A DNA stretch of 64,000 nucleotides from Paenibacillus ferrarius (GCF_002027705.1 NZ_MBTG01000009.1:165794-229793), one strand, 5' to 3'. Counted from the first letter of the stretch, positions 42,516 through 52,894 are shown. Notes: a model not told the origin generated them from the letters alone. Numbers and translations: made by a program.

Positions 42516-42630
42516 TAACTGCGAGTTGCATCACCTCCTTAGACTTACAATATAAGGAAACCACGTCTCATTTCTACTGAATAATCCCGCAGAAGTATGA
42601 ACTTTTGCAACTTTTTGGGTGCAAACGCGA

Positions 42631-42667
42631 AAAAACCGCAGGGGATTTTCCCCTTGCGGTTCTTTTA
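42631..42667. terminator. Terminator after the alcohol dehydrogenase gene
   Basis: AAAAAACCGCAGGGG / CCCCTTGCGGTTCTTTT stem. Confidence 0.85.
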
Positions 42668-42675
42668 CGTGCAGC

Positions 42676-42712
42676 CGGGCGAGACTGCTTTTTTCGCCGG
42701 CTCGGCGCTACC
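42676..42712. repeat. Hairpin repeat (GAGACTGC family), copy 2
   Basis: GAGACTGCTTTTTTCGCCGG, then CTCGGCGCTAC, related to 28264-28294 and likewise placed at the 3' end of a minus-strand gene. Confidence 0.45.
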
Positions 42713-42721
42713 CCCTATTTT

Positions 42722-43891
42722 TCATGATAAAGATCGCAGCAAAATGTCTCTAACTGTATCCCGAGTCATGATTTTATATTGGCCTACTTGGTCTTTCATG
42801 AAGGATTTGTGCACGAGCTCGTCAAGTCGGCTGTCATCAATCCCATAATCGCCAAGTCGATTCGGCGCTCCGAGCGAATTCCAGAAATCGCGAAGGGCCT
42901 GACACCCTTCAATGGCAACTTCATAGTCCGTTTTACCTGTTGGATCTATGCCAAATACGGTTATGGCCAGCTTCTTCATACGGGACGGATCTTCTTCCGC
43001 ACAATGCCGCATCCAGTTCGGGAATACGATGGCCAAGCCGCCACCGTGCGGGATGTCATAGATCGCTGACAAGCCGTGCTCAATCTGATGTGATGCCCAG
43101 TCTCCGCCATCCGTGCCGCTGGACAAAAGCCCATTGAATGCCGTTGTGCCTGCATACATCACGGTAGCCCGATGCTCATAGCTGTTCAAATTAGCCAGCA
43201 GTTTCGGTGCTGCGTCGATAACGGTCAATAAGACAGATTCCATGAAGCGGTCCATCATCTCCGCATGCTCTGTTCTGTGGAAATACTGCTCCAACACATG
43301 CGACATCATATCGACAATCCCATAGACCGTCTGATCCCTTGGGACCGAAAAGGTGAACTCCGGATCCAGTATGGAGAATGTCGGATAAGCAAGAGGGCTG
43401 CCCCAGCCGCGCTTCTCATTCCGTTCCCAATGCGTGATTACCGATATATTATTCATCTCTGAGCCTGTAGCTGCAAGCGTCAATACCGTACCGAACGGAA
43501 GCGCTCTGGTTGGCGTCGCTTTGCGGGTAATGATATCCCAGACATCCCCCTCATAATAAGCGCCGACCGCAATAGCTTTTACACAGTCGATCACACTACC
43601 CCCGCCAACGGCCAAAATGAGGTCAATCTGATGGTCGCGGCACATTTGTATTCCCTTCTGTACCGTTGTAAGCCGCGGATTCGGTTCAACGCCGGATAAT
43701 TCGACGACTTCGGCTTGCATATCCTCAAGCTGTTCTTTGACAGCATCATAAACGCCATTTGTTTTTATGCTCCCGCCGCCATAGACGAGTAATACTTTTT
43801 TGCCGGCAGTACCCAGCTCCTGCTTTAACTGCACGATCTGCCCTTGGCCAAACCATAGCCGGGTTGGATTATACTGTAGAAATGACTGCAT
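42722..43891 (-). CDS. Iron-containing alcohol dehydrogenase (butanol dehydrogenase type)
   Basis: 389 residues from the ATG at 43891 behind GGAGAG. The N-terminal Rossmann part has [19 protein letters not shown] and the nucleotide motif [15 protein letters not shown]. The C-terminal metal-binding part has [11 protein letters not shown] and [20 protein letters not shown], which supply the Asp and His ligands for Fe. It resembles B. subtilis YugJ/YugK and clostridial BdhA, which reduce aldehydes to alcohols with NAD(P)H. No fermentation genes are adjacent. Confidence 0.92.
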   Translation of the reverse strand: MQSFLQYNPTRLWFGQGQIVQLKQELGTAGKKVLLVYGGGSIKTNGVYDAVKEQLEDMQAEVVELSGVEPNPRLTTVQKGIQMCRDHQIDLILAVGGGSVIDCVKAIAVGAYYEGDVWDIITRKATPTRALPFGTVLTLAATGSEMNNISVITHWERNEKRGWGSPLAYPTFSILDPEFTFSVPRDQTVYGIVDMMSHVLEQYFHRTEHAEMMDRFMESVLLTVIDAAPKLLANLNSYEHRATVMYAGTTAFNGLLSSGTDGGDWASHQIEHGLSAIYDIPHGGGLAIVFPNWMRHCAEEDPSRMKKLAITVFGIDPTGKTDYEVAIEGCQALRDFWNSLGAPNRLGDYGIDDSRLDELVHKSFMKDQVGQYKIMTRDTVRDILLRSLS

Positions 43892-44059
43892 GTCTGTCTC
43901 TCCTTTGATGACTGAATTCTTCAGAATTATATCATATGCAGATAGAAATTCCGAAACCGAGCGAATCCATGTCAAAACATCAATTCCCCTATGCACAATT
44001 AGCATTCGCCCTGTTCATCCCCTGCAAGCTTTCATAAGATAGACAGAGGTGATCCATTC

Positions 44060-44398
44060 ATGCCTAATTATCGAATTATTGTCGATCTATCCGATTTTCA
44101 ATTGTATCTGCTGGATGTCAATCGTGTCGTACGCGCTTTCCCCATAGGCATTGGCAAAATGCTAACCAAAACACCCACAGGCGAGTATTTTATCATAAAC
44201 AAGCAACCCAATCCCGGCGGTCCTTTTGGCGTATTCTGGATGGGGTTAAGCAAGCCGCATTACGGCATTCACGGAACCAATGATCCTTCCTCGGTTGGCC
44301 GGAGAACCTCCCATGGCTGTATCCGAATGTACAACGAGGATGTGCTTGAATTAGCTGCCATCGTCCCCATTCACACGCGGGTTACGATTCGCTCCTAA
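44060..44398 (+). CDS. L,D-transpeptidase (YkuD family), short form
   Basis: 112 residues consisting of the YkuD catalytic domain only: [12 protein letters not shown] at the start, then [13 protein letters not shown] and the active-site SHGCIRM with the catalytic Cys. There is no signal peptide or LysM domain, unlike B. subtilis YkuD. AGAGGTGATC precedes the ATG. It would crosslink peptidoglycan or attach proteins in the wall, but how it leaves the cell is unclear; it may act in the forespore or spore wall. Confidence 0.9.
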   Translation: MPNYRIIVDLSDFQLYLLDVNRVVRAFPIGIGKMLTKTPTGEYFIINKQPNPGGPFGVFWMGLSKPHYGIHGTNDPSSVGRRTSHGCIRMYNEDVLELAAIVPIHTRVTIRS

Positions 44399-44405
44399 CG
44401 CATGA

Positions 44406-44452
44406 AAAGAACCGTATATGTCACATACCATTATGTGAGACATACGGTTCTT
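44406..44452. terminator. Bidirectional terminator
   Basis: AAGAACCGTAT.TGTCACAT / ATGTGA.ACATACGGTTCTT, shared by the convergent L,D-transpeptidase and kinase genes. Confidence 0.85.
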
Positions 44453-44465
44453 ACCCAACTGCGTA

Positions 44466-47400
44466 TTAGATTCGATGTACAGGCAGCGAGAATGAAATAC
44501 TGCAGCCTTTGCCCAGTCGGCTTTCTGCCCAGATCTGCCCGCCATGATATTGGACAATTTCCTTGGCAATCGCAAGTCCGAGTCCGCTGCCGCCTGACGT
44601 ACTCCGTGATTTGGACACTTTATAGAATCTTTCGAAAATATGCGGTAAATCTTCTTCGCTAATCCCAACACCGGTATCCGTCACTCGAATAACGAGTTCG
44701 AAGGGCTCTGGTCTTATGGTGACAAGCACGTTAATAAACCCGCCTCGGGCAGAAAATTTAATCGCATTGTACAAAATATTCGCATACACTTGCTCAATAC
44801 GATCCGTATCTACCGTGAGCAGCAAATCTTCTCCTTCTGTCGGAGACATATCCAATGTGTACGTAATTCCCGCATTCGCTGCGTCCAGCTCGTATTTGGC
44901 AAACAATTGCCGAACCATCGTTTGGCAGGAAGTTGGAGCCAGCTGGAAATGAAACTGTTTGGTCTCAAGTCGACTTAGCTGGTATAAATCCGTGATAAGC
45001 CGCTGAATACCCACTATGCGCATATGAACGACTGACAAATACTTTCTCTGCTCCTCAGGCTCTTGAATCACACCATCCAGAATAGCCTCAACATAGCCTT
45101 GTATCGACGTTAACGGCGTTCCTAAATCATGAGAAATATTGGACAGCAAGTCTCGGCGCGATGTTTCCATCAGGATCAATTCATTCGTCCGCTCTTTCAC
45201 TTTGGACTCCAAATCATTATATAGTCTTGCATTTTCAATTGAGATGGCCGCCTGAGCCGAAAGCAGCTTGATGATATCCAAACGATCGGAAGTAAACGCA
45301 TTGCGAATTAAATTATTTTCCAGATAAAAGACCCCGACAAGATTGCCTTGATGCAGGATAGGCTCGCAGAAAATGGATTTCGCATCTGTCTCGCGAATAT
45401 ACGGATCATGGGTGAAGAAGCCGGTATTCGCGGCATCATCCAGTACGACACCTTCTTTGGTGCGTGCTACGAATTGAATGACCGCTGCTGGGAGATCTTC
45501 TTTCGTTTCTAGAGCCACTGGGTTCACAATGCACGAATCTTTCCCGTCCAGAGCCAGCATTTCGGCTTCAACAAACAAGTTGTCTCTCTCTTTGAGAACC
45601 AAAATGCTTCGCTCTGCGCCGGAGGAGAACGTAACAATCTCCATTAATCGCTTAATTAGTTGATCCAGATTGACCTCGCTGGACAATGACCGGGATGTGT
45701 TCATAATCGTCATGAAATCTAATGCTTGCAGCGAGTAATCGCTGATATTCGTCGTACTCCAGTCCAGCTGTTCCTTCAATGAGGTCAAATAATTCGGATA
45801 CCTCATCTTCAGCTCGTCGGCTTTGGCCTTCGCTCCCCAGCTCAAGTAACCATAATATGCGTCAATCAGATAGGTTTTGGCGATTTTATCACGGCCGGCT
45901 TCCTTATACAGCCGCCCTGCCAGCTCGCAAGCAATGGCTTCATGCTGAATAAAACCTTGCTCCCTTGCTTGTCGAATGGCGTGTTCATATCCTTGCTCCG
46001 CTTTGGGCACATGGCCTGTCACACGACTCCATTCAGCATGCATCAGCAAGCTCAAATGGGAGAAATTTTCCGGACAATGCGCAGCCCATTTATCCATCTT
46101 GCGCAGCATTTTACGCATCAACTTAGCGAACATTTTTTGTTCGGCAACGGCTGCATCCTTGTAAACAGCAGCAATCGAAAGAGCATAATAGAAATAATTC
46201 TCGGGAATATGGAACAAACCGAAAGAGACAGCTTGCATGGATTCTGCATCCTTGCCAGCCTTAAGCGCTTCCGCAAATTGCCCGAACAAATAATTCAGCA
46301 TGATTTTCTTCACTTTGTACTCATGCAGGATGACTTGATTCGAATGAATCTCCAGCTTGCGAACGAATTGTTCTTCGTCTTCTTCATCAATGCCAATAAT
46401 GAGGGGATTCGCTGCTTTCCCTTCTAGATTCAGAATGACCATACGCAGCATTTCCATCATAAGCAGCGTATCATGATGATTCGTTTGCTCTAGAATGCGA
46501 TAGTGCTTATCCAGATCCTCCTGCACTTCAGCCAGGGCGACACCTTGAAAATCTTTCACCAAGACCTGATACGTAAGCGCATACCCGGCAAAAACCAAGT
46601 CGCCATCCTCGATCCCGCTTTTGAACGATTCTTTCAGATGCTCCAAGCACATTTGCAGAGGCTTAACCCATGGGGTGACGAATAATCCGAAGGAAAAGTG
46701 GCTTTTGCTGCGGAACTGATGGGACTGAAATCTGGCATTCATTCTGTCTCCCAGCTGACCATATTGATAGCCACGCTGATAATCGCCGAAGCCTGATCCC
46801 AGAATTAATCCATACGACCCGTATACATAGGCCATACAGGAAGAATTCCCGTGTTTCAAAGCACTTTTGGTCATAATAAACATAAATAACACAAATAAGT
46901 TCGTATTCACGAAGTAAGCAGAGACGGCTATGCTCATCATCAAATTCATGAGCCGCGTCATGTAGGCATCTTCCATCAGTGGCAGATCATACAATTGAAG
47001 TGTATTCTTCCGCCCAATCTTTGCTTTCAAATTCATATAAGCCAAGAAAATATTCACGCTAGTTGGCTCTTTGGGAATCCGAAGTCCTTGCTCCGCCAAT
47101 GCTTTCAAGCCCACTTCCACACTTTTGTGCTGTTTCCCGACATTGGTATACAAAATCACTTGTAAATTATAGACTTCGAGCTTCAATTCATTCGTCCGCG
47201 CGTCGGAGAGCAGCAGTTCGTAGGAAGCTTCCGCCTCGTCCGCCTGTCCATTCAAATAAAGCACCTCAGACTTCTCCAAACGAATGGAAAAACCAAGTTC
47301 TGCCAATTCTGTACCTTCTACCAACCTCAGTAAGGCCAAAGCTTTATTGTAGTATTGCAAAGCAGAGCGGTAGGCATTGGAGGATTTGGCTTTGCGGCCT

Positions 47401-49658
47401 GCGCGAAGATTAAACTCGAGCAGTTGGATAATCTCCTGTCGCCCCGAGATTAGACCGGAACCGATGTTCATATGATTCACGATATCGAACAACCGCTGCT
47501 CGATCTCTGTTTCATGCAAATGTTCCATCAGCTTATTCGCGATCATGTAATGCATTTCAGGCAGCAGCGCTTGCTCGATGGACCCATAGACGGCTTCTTG
47601 AATTGAATCATGCACAAACATAAACCGGATATCTTGCGCCGCTGAATTCCCCTGTATTTCGGTATAAAATTTATAATCGGTTCCCACCGGGATAATGAGT
47701 CCGGTTTGAATGGAGATTTCTAATTCCTGCAAAACCTCGACAAACGGGGTCACGGCAATGATTCCCAGTGCTTCCAGATCAAAAGAAGCGCCAAGGCACG
47801 CAGCTAATCGCAGCAAATACTGAGTTCTAGACGGCATTCGCTGGAGCTTCTCAGCAAGGAGAAACATCAGGTTATCCGTAATCCGAAGCTTCTGAATTTC
47901 ATTCATATCCCAAATCCAACGATTAGCTTCATAACTGAAGGTCAGCAAATTCTGTTCATACAATGCCGTAAGAAATTGCTTGACGAAGAAGGGGTTGCCG
48001 CCGGTTTTTTGCAGGATGAGCTGTGCCAGCTCCGCCACCTGTTGATGCTCTGTTTTCAATGAATCTGCGATAAGCAGTTGGACATCCCCAATGACGAGCG
48101 GCTGCAGGCGGATCATCTCTGAAGTAAGTCGAGCTGGCAGCTTGTCCAGCAGTTGAACATGCGTAGAGGATAACAAATTGTCATACTCGCTTCGATAGGA
48201 GCCAATGAAGAGGAAGTGCCGCATCTGCGAATCGTTCAAAAGCAGCTCAATAAATTGCAAAGAAGCGGCATCCGCCCACTGCAGATCGTCGAGAAACAGG
48301 ACAATTGGCCTGTCCTTGGCACAGAAAATGAACAAAAATTGCTGCAGCAGATAATGTAATCGATTCTGCGTCTCCTGCGGAGGCAGTTGCTTGGCATTAG
48401 GCTGTTCACCGATAAGAAGCACAAGCTCCGGTATGAGATCGATCAAGACTTTACCGCTTGTCCCCAGCGCTTTGAGCAAGCGTCCGCGGTACTCTTCAAT
48501 CTGTTGATCTTTCTCTGTCAAAAGCTGCCGAACGAGCTGCCGCAAGGCCCTAGCCAAAGCATGGTAGGAAACATGCTGCTTATTCGGCTCGAACCGGCCT
48601 GATAAAAACCAACCATGATCCTTCATGATGGTTTTCATCGTCTCGGCAATCAGAAAAGACTTGCCATACCCCGATTCGCCTGTTACCCAAACGGCTTCCA
48701 GCGATCCATGCACAGCACGTCCATATACATGAAGGAGCTTCTCATTTTCATTCGCGCGGCCATACAAGCCTTGCGGGATTTGAAACATATCTGTCATGTC
48801 ATAGAGTCCAATGGCAAAGTGCTCCAGCTCATCCGGCGACTTGCTGATCATCAAGCAATGCTCAAGATCCTGAATGATGCCGTAGGCGCTTTGATAGCGT
48901 TCTTCCGCATTCTTCGCAAGCAGCTTCATCACAATATCCGAAAGCGGCTTAGGAATATCCATTCGGATGTTGTCCGGTGGGATTGGCGTCACCGCTAAGT
49001 GTGAGTGAATCAGCTCTACCGGATCTTCCGTTTGAAACGGAAGGATCCCAGTGAGCATTTCATAGAATGTAACGCCTAAAGAGTAATAGTCGGAGCGATA
49101 ATCGATAATCCGATTCATACGCCCCGTTTGTTCGGGCGACATATAGCTAAGCGTCCCCTCAAGCATGAGGGGGTCCAGCATCTCCTGTCGTTCTCTGGTG
49201 AAAGACGAGATGCTGAAATCCGCAAGCTTCATAATCTGCCGTTCCGGATTCATAATAATATTGCTAGGCTTAATATCTTTATGTATGACATAGCGTTGAT
49301 GAATATCTCCGACAATTTTGACCAACTGGATCGCAGAAACTAAGAACGTTTGTAAAGATTGGCGAAAAAGCGGGAAATACGACGATAACGTATCTCCATC
49401 AAAATCCTCCAGAATAAGCGCGACACCGTTCTGATGCTTGGGAAGCCCGAGCGGTTTAACAATTCCGGGAATATCCAGCATTTTACCAATTTCAAACTCT
49501 CGCTTTAATCTGGCAATATCCGTGGAAAGCGGAAAATCAGAGCGCAGCGTTTTGATAATCACTTTGTCCATGGTCGGTTTATGAACAGCCCGATAAAGCA
49601 CAGTTCGGTCACCTTGATATATTTGTCTGATTAATTCGTATTCCGGCAAAATAAGCAT
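44466..49658 (-). CDS. Giant Ser/Thr kinase - ATPase - GAF - histidine kinase
   Basis: 1730 residues, four signalling modules in one chain. Residues 1-270: Ser/Thr kinase with Lys36 (VIIKTL) and the catalytic loop HKDIKPSNIIM; the DFG motif reads DFS. About 300-650: AAA/STAND ATPase with Walker A GESGYGKS and Walker B IVLFLDDLQW. About 700-1290: helical TPR-like region. About 1320-1475: GAF domain. About 1495-1560: HisKA with phosphoacceptor His near 1508 (SHDLGTPLTS). About 1600-1728: HATPase with DTGVGISEEDLPHIFERFYK and GLGLAIAKEI. Similar chains occur in cyanobacteria, myxobacteria and paenibacilli. No membrane segment or adjacent response regulator is seen, so the output partner is unknown. 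The gene is 37 bp after the flavoprotein gene. Confidence 0.93.
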   Translation of the reverse strand: MLILPEYELIRQIYQGDRTVLYRAVHKPTMDKVIIKTLRSDFPLSTDIARLKREFEIGKMLDIPGIVKPLGLPKHQNGVALILEDFDGDTLSSYFPLFRQSLQTFLVSAIQLVKIVGDIHQRYVIHKDIKPSNIIMNPERQIMKLADFSISSFTRERQEMLDPLMLEGTLSYMSPEQTGRMNRIIDYRSDYYSLGVTFYEMLTGILPFQTEDPVELIHSHLAVTPIPPDNIRMDIPKPLSDIVMKLLAKNAEERYQSAYGIIQDLEHCLMISKSPDELEHFAIGLYDMTDMFQIPQGLYGRANENEKLLHVYGRAVHGSLEAVWVTGESGYGKSFLIAETMKTIMKDHGWFLSGRFEPNKQHVSYHALARALRQLVRQLLTEKDQQIEEYRGRLLKALGTSGKVLIDLIPELVLLIGEQPNAKQLPPQETQNRLHYLLQQFLFIFCAKDRPIVLFLDDLQWADAASLQFIELLLNDSQMRHFLFIGSYRSEYDNLLSSTHVQLLDKLPARLTSEMIRLQPLVIGDVQLLIADSLKTEHQQVAELAQLILQKTGGNPFFVKQFLTALYEQNLLTFSYEANRWIWDMNEIQKLRITDNLMFLLAEKLQRMPSRTQYLLRLAACLGASFDLEALGIIAVTPFVEVLQELEISIQTGLIIPVGTDYKFYTEIQGNSAAQDIRFMFVHDSIQEAVYGSIEQALLPEMHYMIANKLMEHLHETEIEQRLFDIVNHMNIGSGLISGRQEIIQLLEFNLRAGRKAKSSNAYRSALQYYNKALALLRLVEGTELAELGFSIRLEKSEVLYLNGQADEAEASYELLLSDARTNELKLEVYNLQVILYTNVGKQHKSVEVGLKALAEQGLRIPKEPTSVNIFLAYMNLKAKIGRKNTLQLYDLPLMEDAYMTRLMNLMMSIAVSAYFVNTNLFVLFMFIMTKSALKHGNSSCMAYVYGSYGLILGSGFGDYQRGYQYGQLGDRMNARFQSHQFRSKSHFSFGLFVTPWVKPLQMCLEHLKESFKSGIEDGDLVFAGYALTYQVLVKDFQGVALAEVQEDLDKHYRILEQTNHHDTLLMMEMLRMVILNLEGKAANPLIIGIDEEDEEQFVRKLEIHSNQVILHEYKVKKIMLNYLFGQFAEALKAGKDAESMQAVSFGLFHIPENYFYYALSIAAVYKDAAVAEQKMFAKLMRKMLRKMDKWAAHCPENFSHLSLLMHAEWSRVTGHVPKAEQGYEHAIRQAREQGFIQHEAIACELAGRLYKEAGRDKIAKTYLIDAYYGYLSWGAKAKADELKMRYPNYLTSLKEQLDWSTTNISDYSLQALDFMTIMNTSRSLSSEVNLDQLIKRLMEIVTFSSGAERSILVLKERDNLFVEAEMLALDGKDSCIVNPVALETKEDLPAAVIQFVARTKEGVVLDDAANTGFFTHDPYIRETDAKSIFCEPILHQGNLVGVFYLENNLIRNAFTSDRLDIIKLLSAQAAISIENARLYNDLESKVKERTNELILMETSRRDLLSNISHDLGTPLTSIQGYVEAILDGVIQEPEEQRKYLSVVHMRIVGIQRLITDLYQLSRLETKQFHFQLAPTSCQTMVRQLFAKYELDAANAGITYTLDMSPTEGEDLLLTVDTDRIEQVYANILYNAIKFSARGGFINVLVTIRPEPFELVIRVTDTGVGISEEDLPHIFERFYKVSKSRSTSGGSGLGLAIAKEIVQYHGGQIWAESRLGKGCSISFSLPVHRI

Positions 49659-49695
49659 AAACTCCTCCTAGTAAAACAAGCAGCTAGGTACGTCT

Positions 49696-51342
49696 CTAAA
49701 AAAGCTTGCCATCCCAAGGAAGTCCTTTTTCAAAACGACGCTTGTCATGGTGATGATAAGGCTTCAACACATCAATATTCCAAAGCTCAAACGTGTACAT
49801 ATCCCAAATCTCACATGGCTCTTCCGTAGAATTGTCTTGCTTCAAAATCGCATTAACCGCACGACGCGCCGCTTCATTCGCTCCTTCCATAGTTGCTAGA
49901 TTCGTATTCGTACGAACGTAGTCAGCAGCAAGAAACAAATTGGGAATTGCCGTGTAGGCTTCCGGTCTTAAATCCCAAGTTCCAACACGATTGATAAGCA
50001 GAGGCTCCATATTCGTACATGCTTGTTCAGGGTTCTCAAATTGTATATCGGTATCCAAGAACCAAGAATGCAGCACTTCGTCTTCCAAAATAACAGCGCC
50101 ATCCACATTCAGACTTTTCTTCATTTGCGCCCATACTTCTGCCTTGATTTCTTCAGCTGTACAATATGTAGCAGACTTGCCGAACAAAATACCAGGGGTA
50201 TCCCAGTCGGAAATATCAACGGATAAAACACCTTTCACGGTGCCATCCCCATATTGGCTAAGATCAACATCCGGCCAGAACTGTTTCTGGGAAACCGATG
50301 TCAGCGACCAAGGCGCATCTAGGTAAATGACATGACCATGCGTAATCGGCAGCTCTTCCTTCAAATAATACTGAATGCCGTTCATCCAAGCAACAGAATC
50401 TACAAGCTTTTGTACACCAGCAAGAGAAGGATCTGCCTGCAGCATGGCATCCGTGACGAATTTCCCCATCACTTCCACAGGGAAGGCAGCAATGTAATAA
50501 TCCGCCTCAATGTCAAAGGTTTGACCATTTTCCGTAATTGTGGCTCCACGAATCACGCCGTCCGCGCAATTTATGCTTTCAACTTTCGCTGCCAAATGAT
50601 AATCTACGCCATGTTCTTGTAAAAAAGCGAGCCAAGGATTAATCCATTTATCATTCGTTGGACCGTTCAAAAGACGTACGAAGCTTGTACCTGGTGTTGT
50701 GATATCTAGGGTCATTTGTACAGCGACTGGGCCTACCGTCTGGGTGTTAGCGATTTTGGATTGGCAAGCAACGAGGGTTTTGGTAAATCCAGCAAATATT
50801 TTTTGAAAGGCAGGGGACTGTTGATCAGCTTCAATAAAGTTCCACCAATCAATAAGATTATATTCATCACGAATACGTTCATCACAGCTCGTCATCACCT
50901 GCCACATCTTGCGTCCGTATTGTTCTATGTCTTCTACCGTAAGTCCTAAACCGTTGTCAAAAAGATCCTTAAGCACGACCAAGAAATTATCTAAGCTGAA
51001 TTCGATCTTAGCCAGCAGCGGCAGCAGAGGTGCTGTATAGGTTGCAATGTCTAAACGGGTTACTTCCATTAAGTTATCATAGACATAACCATTTTCATAT
51101 GGAATTCGTTTCAACGTATCAATAACATGCCGGTAAAAGCGAGGAAATAAGCGGAAGCCATGCTCGCCGGGAAGATCTTTCCTGCCATCAGTCCCGCTTC
51201 CGACGTAAGGCATACTTCTGGCTTTGCCCCCTGGAATATTCTTAAACTCGTAGACTGAAACCTCATAACCTCTGATAATTAACTCATGCGCGGCACTTAA
51301 TCCAGCGACACCGCCGCCCAAAATTGCGACTTTTTTCACCAA
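49696..51342 (-). CDS. FAD-dependent oxidoreductase, HpnE/phytoene-desaturase-like
   Basis: 548 residues. The N-terminal dinucleotide motif VAILGGGVAGLSAAHEL (5-21) is followed by YEFKNIPGGKARS and EHGFRLFPRFYRHV, as in HpnE (hydroxysqualene dehydroxylase) and carotene desaturases. The C-terminal FAD-contact region is NLFLAADYVRTNTNLATMEG, then ANEAARRAVNAIL. It should oxidise or dehydroxylate an isoprenoid. No squalene or carotenoid synthase is adjacent, so the substrate is open. The kinase gene follows 37 bp downstream and may be in the same transcript. Confidence 0.85.
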   Translation of the reverse strand: MVKKVAILGGGVAGLSAAHELIIRGYEVSVYEFKNIPGGKARSMPYVGSGTDGRKDLPGEHGFRLFPRFYRHVIDTLKRIPYENGYVYDNLMEVTRLDIATYTAPLLPLLAKIEFSLDNFLVVLKDLFDNGLGLTVEDIEQYGRKMWQVMTSCDERIRDEYNLIDWWNFIEADQQSPAFQKIFAGFTKTLVACQSKIANTQTVGPVAVQMTLDITTPGTSFVRLLNGPTNDKWINPWLAFLQEHGVDYHLAAKVESINCADGVIRGATITENGQTFDIEADYYIAAFPVEVMGKFVTDAMLQADPSLAGVQKLVDSVAWMNGIQYYLKEELPITHGHVIYLDAPWSLTSVSQKQFWPDVDLSQYGDGTVKGVLSVDISDWDTPGILFGKSATYCTAEEIKAEVWAQMKKSLNVDGAVILEDEVLHSWFLDTDIQFENPEQACTNMEPLLINRVGTWDLRPEAYTAIPNLFLAADYVRTNTNLATMEGANEAARRAVNAILKQDNSTEEPCEIWDMYTFELWNIDVLKPYHHHDKRRFEKGLPWDGKLF

Positions 51343-51571
51343 TATTCCTCCTCAATTTGGATCTTATTGTAAATAATTGTGTAAATCCATCATATCATCT
51401 AGGTCATATGAATCATAGACTTTAGTTCAATAGAAATAGAAAAAGAAAATAGTGGGCAAACCATCCCGTTTTCTATTCCGAATATCTTTGATCCTAAATT
51501 CCTAAAAGCGCACGAATCATATATAATAGAGAGAAATCCTGAAGAGCCACTTCGGAGAGGATGTTATTCAC

Positions 51572-52798
51572 ATGCAAAACAAAATAGGAACAAGGTATAT
51601 GCCGGGAGCTCCGATCCTCTCTTTACCACAGGGGAAACTGACATACGGTGACGATACATTTCTGACACGAAAGGTCCTTCTTTATCAAATAGAGCTGAGT
51701 GCCGGACAATCTGGCGTCGATTATATCCGCAAACTTAACCATAAAGCAGCATTCATTCATGATGGCTTTCAGCATATCCTCGACACCTCGGTTGATGAAG
51801 CATCCGTCACAATCATCCTGCAAGCCAAACCTGGTTCCTTATTCTCCCAAAGAATGAAGGGTTGGACGTATCCTCATATCGTCGAACTTATTGCCGATCT
51901 CGGAGTTTCCTTGCTGGATGCCATGGAAGAGCGCATTACAGGCTTCTCCGTTGATCCCGAGAATCTCTGGCTTTCAGATCATGATAAGCTATCAGTCATC
52001 AATTACTGGGATGTGGGCAATCCACAGAACCAAGGAGCCGTGGGGCTGTGCCGCTTAATGATTCAGCTCTTCACGGGAACAGACACGATTCCTGGCGCTT
52101 TTGAAGTGATGCATACGCATTTGGAGCGTGCTTCCATTCCTTCTGCCACCTATGAGCAAAAGATGGCCCTGATTCGGCTGGTGAAGCTTGTCTGCCAAGG
52201 CCAAGCCTCTCTCTCCTCGCTGATTTTCGGCTTGCGCAGCTTGCCTTCTTTCGCACATCAGCAGGACTCAAAACCTATACATAGCGAGATTGTACCTAAT
52301 CAGTCGGTCGATAAGCCTCAGGATGATGAACCAGATGAACCTGCAGAAACAGCAGAAACACGCTCAAACCGGAAACCAGAACAATCCGCCAGCTGGCTAA
52401 AAAAAGCCGCGCTTGGCGCAGTCGCTCTATTCGTCGTAGTCATTATTATCGTCTGGGCCCTATGGCCTGCAAATAAGCCAAGTCCGCCTGTTGAAGTGCC
52501 ACCAGCCCAAACAGACACAAAACCATTGCCTCCGACAGCAACTCCGGTGGCCAGCCCAACTCCGAAGCTTGGAGGAGATTCAACCAAGCAAGCCGAAGAA
52601 GTCGTCATTCCGAATCTCGTCGGCCTATCCCAAGAAGACGCTCATCAGCAAACGCTGGCAGCAAGGCTGCACTATGAATTTTTCATTGAGGCAAACGATT
52701 TGCCGAAGGGAACCGTCATTAGACAAGACCCGCCAGCTGGCACCAAAGGCTTAGAGGGCGACAATGTCACCTTCTGGGTGAGCAAGGGTAATAATTAG
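51572..52798 (+). CDS. Membrane PASTA protein with degenerate kinase domain
   Basis: 408 residues. Residues 1-230 look like a PrkC-type kinase without catalytic residues: the catalytic-loop position reads FSVDPENLWL where HRDLKPENIL is expected, and the DFG position reads INYWD. A Pro/Glu-rich stretch, a membrane segment at about 277-297 (GAVALFVVVIIIVWALW), and a Pro/Thr-rich linker lead to one extracellular PASTA domain (about 345-408; VIPNLVGLSQEDAHQQTL, then RQDPPAGTKG). PASTA domains bind muropeptides or beta-lactams. It may pass wall signals to a partner, possibly the Ser/Thr kinase encoded nearby. Its last 140 bp are duplicated downstream. Confidence 0.8.
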   Translation: MQNKIGTRYMPGAPILSLPQGKLTYGDDTFLTRKVLLYQIELSAGQSGVDYIRKLNHKAAFIHDGFQHILDTSVDEASVTIILQAKPGSLFSQRMKGWTYPHIVELIADLGVSLLDAMEERITGFSVDPENLWLSDHDKLSVINYWDVGNPQNQGAVGLCRLMIQLFTGTDTIPGAFEVMHTHLERASIPSATYEQKMALIRLVKLVCQGQASLSSLIFGLRSLPSFAHQQDSKPIHSEIVPNQSVDKPQDDEPDEPAETAETRSNRKPEQSASWLKKAALGAVALFVVVIIIVWALWPANKPSPPVEVPPAQTDTKPLPPTATPVASPTPKLGGDSTKQAEEVVIPNLVGLSQEDAHQQTLAARLHYEFFIEANDLPKGTVIRQDPPAGTKGLEGDNVTFWVSKGNN

Positions 52799-52851
52799 AA
52801 GGTAATCTGGTTCAGTTCCACCTATAAACAGTAGTTAAGTGAGCCTAATTC

Positions 52852-52894
52852 AAAAAGCCTATAAGCCCCTATATAAAGGGACTTATAGGCTTTT
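52852..52894. terminator. Terminator of the PASTA gene
   Basis: AAAAGCCTATAAG.CCC / GGG.CTTATAGGCTTTT stem; duplicated at 53432-53474. Confidence 0.85.

Noticed and set aside
42520..42545. Leader peptide (AAGGAGGTG then a six-codon frame) before the GH43 gene
   Set aside because: The ATG is almost inside the Shine-Dalgarno-like sequence and the frame has no codon pattern suggesting attenuation; too weak to list.
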